From: Micromonospora sp. U21
GTDB lineage: Bacteria; Actinomycetota; Actinomycetes; Mycobacteriales; Micromonosporaceae
Assembly (NCBI RefSeq): GCF_018070045.1
Contig: NZ_JAGPYK010000037.1
Span: forward strand, 1 to 57,688
Length of the DNA: 57,688 bases
Reading direction: 5' to 3'
The notes under the pieces are model-generated. The model did no database searches and was not told where the DNA came from. It saw only the letters and a program-made list of their open reading frames with translations. The translations under genes and the position numbers were made by a program. Below, one piece after another: positions 42,612-49,152 of the stretch (position 1 is its first letter; every line of letters starts with the position of its first letter).

Positions 42612-43502
42612 ATGCGACGGTGGTTGACGGCGGTCGCCGTGGGCGCGACGGTGGCCCTGGCGCTGGCCGGGTGTGGCGCACCCGCCGGAGTCGACCGGAA
42701 CCTCATCGACGACTGGCCGGCACCCGTCGCGGCGCAGCAGTTCGTTCCCGCAGCCGAGGTCTGCCACCACGCCGCCCAGCAGGTCGGATACCTGACCGGC
42801 TACAACCCGGTGGCGTGCACCGAGTCGCACCGGGTGGAGACCATGCACGTCGGCACCCTCAGTGGCCCGGGCACGGACCGCGGGACGCCCCCGCCGCCCG
42901 GCTCGGTCGGCATGCGGACCGCGCAGGCCGGCTGCGACAAGGAGGTCAGCAAGGCGGTGGGCGCCGACTGGCGCTCCGGGCGCCTCGGCCTGACCGTCGT
43001 GCTGCCCTCGGCGCTGGCCTGGGCCGGTGGTGCCCGCTGGTACCGCTGTGACGTCACCGAGATCGCCAGCATCGACGACACCTCCGTCGGCCTGCGCACC
43101 GGCAGCCTGCGGGGGGCGCTGACCGGCGCGGCGCCGCTGGCGTACCGCTGCTTCAACCCCAAGCTGGTCAAGGACGACATCGACGAGATGGTGCCGGTCT
43201 CCTGCACCAGCCGGCACCACGCCGAGTTCGTCGGGATCTGGCAGGCCCCGGACATCAGCTACGCCGAGTTCAACCGCACCACCAAGCGGACCCACCGGGC
43301 CTGCCAGACGGTGACCGCCAAGTACGCCAAGGTGCCGGACAACTCCCAGCTCGACTTCCGCACCGGGACGATCTACTACCAGCCGTACGAGCAGGAGTGG
43401 AAGAACGGCAACCGTGGCGTGCAGTGCTTCCTGTGGATCAGCGACCGGAACCTGACCCGCTCGATGAAGGGCGCCGGCACCAAGGGCCTCCCGGTCACCT
43501 GA
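42612..43502 (+). CDS. Septum-formation-domain lipoprotein, second tandem paralogue
   Basis: Also exactly 296 residues: MRRWLTAVAVGATVALALAGCG (lipobox LAGC, Cys21), then DDWPAPVAAQQFVPAAEVC, PVACTESHRVETMHVG, ARWYRCDVTEIASID, SLRGAL, YRCFNPKLV, SCTSRHHAEFVGIW and a shared C-terminus RGVQCFLWISDRNLTRSMKGAGTKGLPVT. It aligns end to end with the preceding gene, so the pair is a tandem duplication that has diverged. GGGAGG lies before ATG 42612. It ends against a 28-bp hairpin. Confidence 0.8.
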   Translation: MRRWLTAVAVGATVALALAGCGAPAGVDRNLIDDWPAPVAAQQFVPAAEVCHHAAQQVGYLTGYNPVACTESHRVETMHVGTLSGPGTDRGTPPPPGSVGMRTAQAGCDKEVSKAVGADWRSGRLGLTVVLPSALAWAGGARWYRCDVTEIASIDDTSVGLRTGSLRGALTGAAPLAYRCFNPKLVKDDIDEMVPVSCTSRHHAEFVGIWQAPDISYAEFNRTTKRTHRACQTVTAKYAKVPDNSQLDFRTGTIYYQPYEQEWKNGNRGVQCFLWISDRNLTRSMKGAGTKGLPVT

Positions 43503-43515
43503 CCGACCGCACCGT

Positions 43516-43574
43516 ACTGAAAGGAAGGGCCCGTTATTAACGCGAGGCGTTAATAACGGGCCCTTCCTTTCAGT
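43516..43574. terminator. Perfect 28-bp inverted repeat, bidirectional terminator
   Basis: Left arm 43516-43543 and right arm 43547-43574 are exact complements with a GAG loop. Arms begin ACTGAAAGGAAGGGCCCG and end TTATTAACGC. It lies between convergent genes (lipoprotein and rsmB), where a two-way terminator is expected. I recall the AAGGAAGGGCCC family as abundant between convergent genes in Micromonosporaceae. Confidence 0.85.
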
Positions 43575-43589
43575 GGAGCGCGGGGCGAC

Positions 43590-45026
43590 TCAGCCTCGGC
43601 GCAGGACGGCGAGGAACATCGCGTCGGTGCCGTGCCGGTGCGGCCAGAGCTGAACGGTGGGACCGTCGCCCAGGCCCGGCATACCGGCCGGCAGCAGCGG
43701 CCGGGCGTCCACGAAGTCCACCGGCACCCCGCTGCGGCGAGCCGCCTCGGTCACCGTCACGTGGGTCTCCACCGTGTGCGGCGAGCAGGTGACGTAGGCG
43801 ACCAGCCCGCCCGGACGGACCGCACGCAACGCCGCACCGAGCAGCTCCCGTTGCAGCCGGGTCAGCGGCGGCAGGTCGGAGGGCTGACGACGCCAGCGCG
43901 ACTCCGGCCGGCGGCGCAGCGACCCCAGCCCGGTGCACGGGGCGTCCACCAGCACCCGGTCGAAGTGCCCCTCCGGCAGCTTCGGGTCCGCGCCGACCTC
44001 ACGACCATCCATGGCCAGCACGGTCACCGGCAGACCCCGGGTCGCCTGGGAAACCAGCCGGGCCCGGTGCTCGGCCACCTCCACCGCGGTCACCCGGACG
44101 CCGCGCTGCGCGGCCAGCGCGCCGAGCAGCCCGGCCTTGCCGCCCGGACCGGCGCACAGGTCCAGCCAGCGCCCGTCCGGGCCGTCCAGCGGCGCATCGG
44201 CGAGCGCGCTGGCCACCAGCTGGGAGCCCTCGTCCTGGACGTGGGCCCGGCCGTCGACCACCGCCGGCACGTCGCCGGGCGCGCCACCGGGCAGATAGAC
44301 GGCGTACGGCGAGAACGCGCCGGGCGCCCCGCCCACCTGGTCGGCCAGCTCCACCGGGTCGATCAGGCCGGGCCGGGCACACAGGTGCACCGGCGGGCGC
44401 TCATTGTCCTCGATCAACAGTCGGGCCGTCTCGCCCAGATCGCCGTCGAGCGCCTCGGAGAAGGCCCGCACGATCCACTGCGGATGGCTGTAGGCCAGCG
44501 CCAGGTGCCCGACCGGGTCGGTCTCCATCGGCGGGGCGAGCTTCGCCACCCAGCCGTCCACATCGAGGGTGGACACCTCGCGCAGCACCGCGTTGGCGAA
44601 CCCGGTGGCGCCCGGCGCGACCGCGCGGACCAGGTCCACGGTCGACGAGACCGCGGCGTGCGGAGGCACCCGGGTGTGCAGCAGCTGGTACGCCCCGAGC
44701 CGCAGCGCGTCGCGCACCGGCGGGTCGATCCGGGCCACGTCCCGGCCGGCCGCGTCGGTCAGGATCGCGTCCAGGGTGCCCAGGTGACGCAGGGTGCCGT
44801 AGGTCAGCTCGGTGGCGAAGGCCGCGTCCCGGCCGTACAGCCCCTCCTCGCGCAGGATGGTGGGCAGCACCAGGTTGGCGAACGCGTCGTCGCGGTGCAC
44901 CGCGGCGACCGCCTCGTACGCCGCGCGCCGCGGGCGGTCCACCGGTGGCCGGACCGGCCGGCGGTCCCCGCCACGACCGGCAGACGGGCCACCACGCGTC
45001 GGGCGCGTCCCCTCCGGCGCCGTCAC
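43590..45026 (-). CDS. rsmB: 16S rRNA m5C967 methyltransferase
   Basis: 478 residues. An N-terminal NusB-like RNA-binding domain (about 35-170: AYEAVAAVHRDDAFANLVLP ... VRDALRLGAYQLLHTRVPPHAAVSSTVDLVRAV) precedes a Rossmann methyltransferase: DLCAGPGGKAGLLGALAAQRG (SAM site), VLVDAPCTGLGSLRRRPESRWRR (PC motif) and VAYVTCSPHTVETHVTV (catalytic Cys in TCSPH). GTG 45026 overlaps the fmt stop by 4 bp. About 40 Arg/Pro-rich residues precede the conserved start. Confidence 0.95.
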   Translation of the reverse strand: MTAPEGTRPTRGGPSAGRGGDRRPVRPPVDRPRRAAYEAVAAVHRDDAFANLVLPTILREEGLYGRDAAFATELTYGTLRHLGTLDAILTDAAGRDVARIDPPVRDALRLGAYQLLHTRVPPHAAVSSTVDLVRAVAPGATGFANAVLREVSTLDVDGWVAKLAPPMETDPVGHLALAYSHPQWIVRAFSEALDGDLGETARLLIEDNERPPVHLCARPGLIDPVELADQVGGAPGAFSPYAVYLPGGAPGDVPAVVDGRAHVQDEGSQLVASALADAPLDGPDGRWLDLCAGPGGKAGLLGALAAQRGVRVTAVEVAEHRARLVSQATRGLPVTVLAMDGREVGADPKLPEGHFDRVLVDAPCTGLGSLRRRPESRWRRQPSDLPPLTRLQRELLGAALRAVRPGGLVAYVTCSPHTVETHVTVTEAARRSGVPVDFVDARPLLPAGMPGLGDGPTVQLWPHRHGTDAMFLAVLRRG

Positions 45027-45949
45027 GCGAACTCCTCGCCGGTGCTGACCCGGACGCCGCGCGCCCAGTCGGTCGCCGGCATGGCCCGCTTGCCGGCGGC
45101 CCGGACCTCGCCCAGTCGCACCGGCACGGTGGCCGTACCGACCAGCACCCGGGCCTTCTCCACCAGCAACTCCCCCGGTTTCAGGTCGGGGCCGTCGGCT
45201 GCCGCCACCACCGGGCCGAGCTTCACCCGCTCGCCCCGGAAGGTCGTCCAGGCGCCCGGGGCCGGGGTGCAGGCCCGGATCCGCCGGTCCACGGCGAAGG
45301 CGGGGTCGGTCCAGCGCACGCGGGCGTCCTCCACGGTGAGTTTCGGTGCCAGCGACACCCCGTCGGTCCGCTGCGGCTCGGCCCGGGCGGTGCCGTCGGC
45401 GATCGCGTCGAGCACCGCCACCAGCAGCCCGGCGCCGGACTCGGCGAGGCGCTCCAGCAGGTCACCGGAGGTGTCGCCGGGGCGGATCTCGTCGGTCAGG
45501 GTGCCGAAGACCGGCCCGGTGTCCAGGCCCTGCTCCAGCTGGAAGACGCTGGCCCCGGTCATTTCGTCACCGTGCAGCACCGCGTGCTGCACGGGCGCGG
45601 CGCCGCGCCAGGCGGGCAGCAGCGAGAAGTGCAGGTTGATCCAGCCGTACCGGGGGATCTCCAGCGCGACCGGCGGGACGAGCGCGCCGTAGGCGACCAC
45701 CGGCACGCAGTCCGGTGCCAGCTCGCGCAGCCGGTCGAGGAACTCCGGGTCACGGGGGCGGGCCGGGGTGAGCACCTCGATGCCGTGCTCGTCGGCCCAC
45801 TCGCCGACCGGGGAACGGGACAGGCCACGCCCGCGCCCGGCGGGCGCATCAGGCCGGGTGACCACCGCGACCAGGTCGTGCCGGGAGGCGGCGACGGCGG
45901 CCAGGGCGGGGACGGCGACGGCCGGCGTACCGGCGAAGATCACACGCAT
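45023..45949 (-). CDS. fmt: Methionyl-tRNA formyltransferase
   Basis: Formylates initiator Met-tRNA. 308 residues: MRVIFAGTPAVAVPALAAV, GWINLHFSLLPAWRGAAPVQHAVLHGDEMTGASVFQLEQGLDTGPV (the SLLPxxRG folate/catalytic segment), and the C-terminal tRNA-binding barrel. ATG 45949 starts the conserved sequence, 5 bp after def; the open frame upstream is not supported. Cotranscribed with def and rsmB, the usual order. Confidence 0.97.
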   Translation of the reverse strand: MRVIFAGTPAVAVPALAAVAASRHDLVAVVTRPDAPAGRGRGLSRSPVGEWADEHGIEVLTPARPRDPEFLDRLRELAPDCVPVVAYGALVPPVALEIPRYGWINLHFSLLPAWRGAAPVQHAVLHGDEMTGASVFQLEQGLDTGPVFGTLTDEIRPGDTSGDLLERLAESGAGLLVAVLDAIADGTARAEPQRTDGVSLAPKLTVEDARVRWTDPAFAVDRRIRACTPAPGAWTTFRGERVKLGPVVAAADGPDLKPGELLVEKARVLVGTATVPVRLGEVRAAGKRAMPATDWARGVRVSTGEEFA

Positions 45950-45954
45950 CCGGG

Positions 45955-46515
45955 TCACCGACCCAGGCCGAAGGGGCTGCCCGCGGCGTGCGGGTTGACC
46001 TTGACCACCGGTGGGGCGGACGGGTCGTACCACTCGGCCTGGCGGATCGCCTTCATCGCCTCCTTGCGACCGGCGGCGTCGAGCCGGTCCAGGAAGAGCA
46101 CGCCGTCGAGGTGGTCGGTCTCGTGCTGCACGCAGCGGGCCATCAGCCCGGTGCCGACGATCTGGAGCGGGTCGCCGTAGCCGTTGAAGCCCTTGGCGAT
46201 CACGTTCTGCCGGCGCTTGGTGTCGAAGTAGAGCCCGGGGATGGACAGGCAGCCCTCCGGGCCGTCCTGCTCCTCCTCGTCGGGGAAGTCGAGCACCGGG
46301 TTGACCAGGTGCCCCAGCACGTCGTCGACGTCGAAGGCGAACACCCGCAGGCCCACACCGAGCTGCGGCGCGGCCAGGCCGGCGCCGTTCTGCTCACGCA
46401 TCGTGTCGGTCAGATCGGCGATGAGCCTACGCAGTTCGACGTCGAAGTCGACCACCGGATCGGCCGGCGTGCGCAGCACCGGATCCCCAAAAAGACGGAT
46501 GGGCTGGACGGTCAC
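45955..46515 (-). CDS. def: Peptide deformylase
   Basis: Removes the N-formyl group from new proteins. 186 residues with motif 1 GAGLAAPQLG, motif 2 EGCLSIPG and motif 3 QHETDHLDG, where Cys and the two His bind the metal. GTG 46515 is chosen because AAGGAG lies 9 nt ahead; an ATG at 46533 contains that ribosome site and has none of its own. The C-terminal tail (EWYDPSAPPVVKVNPHAAGSP) is typical of actinobacterial deformylases. Confidence 0.96.
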   Translation of the reverse strand: MTVQPIRLFGDPVLRTPADPVVDFDVELRRLIADLTDTMREQNGAGLAAPQLGVGLRVFAFDVDDVLGHLVNPVLDFPDEEEQDGPEGCLSIPGLYFDTKRRQNVIAKGFNGYGDPLQIVGTGLMARCVQHETDHLDGVLFLDRLDAAGRKEAMKAIRQAEWYDPSAPPVVKVNPHAAGSPFGLGR

Positions 46516-46559
46516 GCGGGACGGCTCCTTCATGGGTGGGACGAGCGGTGCGTACCAGT

Positions 46560-47828
46560 CTACGGAGTGCCCGGGTGGGCGCCGGCCGGCGTACCTCGAT
46601 CGACCACCGCGGGTGTGCCCAGCGTCACCGGCAGGCTCTGGTACCCGCGCAGGGTCAGCCGGGTCCGGTGCCGGGGCGTCCCGGCCAGGGCCAGCTCGGG
46701 CAGCCGGCGCAGCAGCATCGGGAATGCCAGCTGCGCCTCCAGCCGGGCCAGCCCGGCGCCGAGACAGTAGTGCGGGCCGGCGCCGAAGGAGAGCGGGTGC
46801 GCCTGGTCGCGCGTCGGGTCGAAGCGCTGCGGGTCGGGGAAGCGGCGCGGGTCACGGTTGGCCGCGCCGAGCAGCAGCAGGGCCGTGCTGCCGGTCGGCA
46901 GGTCCAGCCCGCCGCAGCGCACCGGCGCGGTAGTGGTCCGGGTGGTCAGCTGCACCGGCGAGTCGTAGCGCAGCAGCTCCTCGACGTACGCCGGGGCGAG
47001 CCCGGGGTCGGCGCGCAGCGCGGCGGCGGCCCCGGGGTGCCCCAGCAGCACCACCAGGCCGTTGCCGAGCAGGTTGGTGGTGGTCTCGAAGCCGGCGACC
47101 AGCAGCACCACCAGGTTGGCCAGCAGCTCGTCGCCGGTGAGCCGGTCGCCGTCGGTGTCGTGCACCTGGACCAGCGCGGTGGTCAGGTCGTCGGCCGGGG
47201 TCCGGCGGCGGGCGGCGACCAGCTCGGTGAAGTACGCGCGCAGCTCGGCGGCGCCGGCGTCGGCGACGGCCAGCTCCTCGACGGTGATCTCCGGCTCCAG
47301 CACCCCGGTCAGGTCGCCGGCCCAGCGGCGGAACAACGGCCGGTCGGTGGCCGGTACGCCGAGCAGCGCACAGATCACCCCCACCGGCAGCGGGTACGCG
47401 AAGTCGGCCAGCACGTCGACGGGCGCACCGTCCGCGGCACGCTCCAGCATCTCGTCGAGCAGGGCCTCCGCCTGGGCACGCACCACGTCGCGCATCCCGG
47501 CGATCCGGCGCGGGCTGAACGCGCCAGCGGCGAGCCGACGCATCCGGCTGTGGTCGGGTGGGTTGGTCCGCAGCATGGACCGGGCGATCGACGAGATCGC
47601 CGGGCTCTCACGCCAGTTGGGCCAGACCTGGTCCCGCAGCGCGTCGTCCAGCACCCCGAGCCGTGGGTCACGCAGCAGCTCGTCGGCCTCCGGGTAGCCG
47701 GTCACCACGTACAGGCCGGGCAGGGCCTGCACCACCGGCCCGTGCGCCCGCAGCCGCTCGTACGTCGGGTACGGGTCGACCCGCCCCTGCGGCGACATGA
47801 GCAGTGTGAGCGCCTCGGCAGCCTCCAT
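46560..47828 (-). CDS. Cytochrome P450
   Basis: 422 residues, soluble bacterial class I P450. I-helix VAGFETTTN (acid-alcohol pair replaced by E-T), K-helix EELLRY (ExxR), and heme loop FGAGPHYCLGAGLARLE with the axial Cys. N-terminal DPYPTYERLRAHGPV and RTNPPDHSRMRRLAAGAFSPRR are typical. GGGGAG lies 8 nt before ATG 47828. No ferredoxin or biosynthetic genes adjoin; it is placed between the kinase/ParB gene and def, so its substrate cannot be guessed. Confidence 0.95.
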   Translation of the reverse strand: MEAAEALTLLMSPQGRVDPYPTYERLRAHGPVVQALPGLYVVTGYPEADELLRDPRLGVLDDALRDQVWPNWRESPAISSIARSMLRTNPPDHSRMRRLAAGAFSPRRIAGMRDVVRAQAEALLDEMLERAADGAPVDVLADFAYPLPVGVICALLGVPATDRPLFRRWAGDLTGVLEPEITVEELAVADAGAAELRAYFTELVAARRRTPADDLTTALVQVHDTDGDRLTGDELLANLVVLLVAGFETTTNLLGNGLVVLLGHPGAAAALRADPGLAPAYVEELLRYDSPVQLTTRTTTAPVRCGGLDLPTGSTALLLLGAANRDPRRFPDPQRFDPTRDQAHPLSFGAGPHYCLGAGLARLEAQLAFPMLLRRLPELALAGTPRHRTRLTLRGYQSLPVTLGTPAVVDRGTPAGAHPGTP

Positions 47829-47911
47829 GGCCGGCCTCCCCGTCGATGCGTCGGAGGCTCCATCATGCCCACGCCGCCGACGCCTGGCATCCTCCGGAGC
47901 GGGAAGTGGGG

Positions 47912-48895
47912 TCAGGCGCTGGCGCCCGGGTCCCCCGCGAGGACCGCGTCGCCGCCGAGCAGCGCGGGCTCCGGCAGCGGCAGCTGGATCTTGTGGGCGG
48001 CCTCCCAGTCGTAGACCAGGCCGGGGCGCACCTGCGCGACGAAGTAGTCGATCGCGCTCATTCCGCCCACCACCGGCTCGTCGACCTCCGCCACGAGCTG
48101 GGCGGGGACCAGCGAGAAGCCGTTCTGCAGGGCGGCGCTGAGCCGGCGGTGACCGTCGACGACGAAGAAGTACTCACCGGTGAACCCGATCTTCAGCGGC
48201 TCCAGCGCCGCGTCGCCGGCCTCGGCCACGTCGCCGACGAACTCGGAGTCCCACAGCCCGCGCAGGGTGGCGATGTCCTCGGTCGGGTAGACCCGGGCCG
48301 GGTCCAGCAGCAACAGCGGCGGTTCGTCGCGCAGCACCTCGCCGCCGAGCGTCCCCTCGTACGCGGCGATGATGTGCTCGACCACCTCGTCGGCGGAGGC
48401 GCGGGTGGTGTCGCAGATCAGGTCGTAGTTGCGCAGTCGGGCCTTGTCCACCCCGTACCGGATGATGAACCGGTTGCGCTCGCTCTCGCTGCGCTCGCGC
48501 AGCTTGGCCTTGGCCTCCTCCAGCGTGGCGTAGCTCTCCGCCGGCCCGGACGGCCGGGCCAGCACGCGGCGGGCCGCCTCAGCCGGCTCGGTGATCATGT
48601 GCACCTTGAGCGCGTCGGTGAAGAAGTGCCACGCCAGCCGGGAGTCCATGACGAGGTGCTCGCCGGAGGCGGCGATGTCCCGTTGGAGCTGGTCGACGTA
48701 GCCGTCGACGGCCTGGTCGAGCTCGGCGTGCAGGTTGAGCTGCAGCGCGGTCATCTGTCGCTGCTGCGCCATCTCCCGGTAGAGGTCACCCACGCTGACC
48801 CGGCGCATGCCGAGCCGCTTGGCGATCTCCACCGACACGGTGCTCTTGCCGCTGCCGAGGTCGCCGTTGAAGACGATCGATTGTCGAACGGTCAC
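47912..48895 (-). CDS. P-loop (cytidylate-kinase-like) protein fused to a ParB-like motif
   Basis: 327 residues. N-terminal kinase fold: IVFNGDLGSGKSTVSVEIAKRLG (Walker A), RRVSVGDLYREMAQQ, LVMDSRLAWHF, then LRERSESERNRFIIRYGVD and an ~180-residue boundary. The C-terminal half has YFFVVDGHRRLSAALQNGFSLVPAQLV, the DGHRR motif of ParB/sulfiredoxin-like domains. Such a fusion suggests phosphoryl transfer or NTP hydrolysis by both halves on one target, but I know no experimentally assigned role. GTG 48895 gives the kinase start; the frame also allows a longer acidic N-terminus from ATG 49048. Confidence 0.75.
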   Translation of the reverse strand: MTVRQSIVFNGDLGSGKSTVSVEIAKRLGMRRVSVGDLYREMAQQRQMTALQLNLHAELDQAVDGYVDQLQRDIAASGEHLVMDSRLAWHFFTDALKVHMITEPAEAARRVLARPSGPAESYATLEEAKAKLRERSESERNRFIIRYGVDKARLRNYDLICDTTRASADEVVEHIIAAYEGTLGGEVLRDEPPLLLLDPARVYPTEDIATLRGLWDSEFVGDVAEAGDAALEPLKIGFTGEYFFVVDGHRRLSAALQNGFSLVPAQLVAEVDEPVVGGMSAIDYFVAQVRPGLVYDWEAAHKIQLPLPEPALLGGDAVLAGDPGASA

Positions 48896-49152
48896 GACTG
48901 GTCCACCCCTGATCACCGGCTCTTTGACATCATCGACATCGCGTCCGACCGACGCGTTCCCGCCATCGTCGCTGCCATCCTGCGACGGCTCCCAGCTCGG
49001 CGCGTCTGACGCCGCACCGCGACCTTGATCCGTCGTGCGCCCGGGCATGACGGGCGATGCTACCACCCCGCCGCCAGCGCTTTGCCGGACGCGGTGTGCG
49101 AGGACCAGCACTCCGGTGCAGGTCGGCGGGCCGCCAGCGCCCGCCATCCGGC

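Noticed and set aside
46560..47828. P450 as part of a natural-product cluster
   Set aside because: The neighbours are housekeeping genes (def, priA, metK); there is no PKS, NRPS, terpene or RiPP gene in the window.
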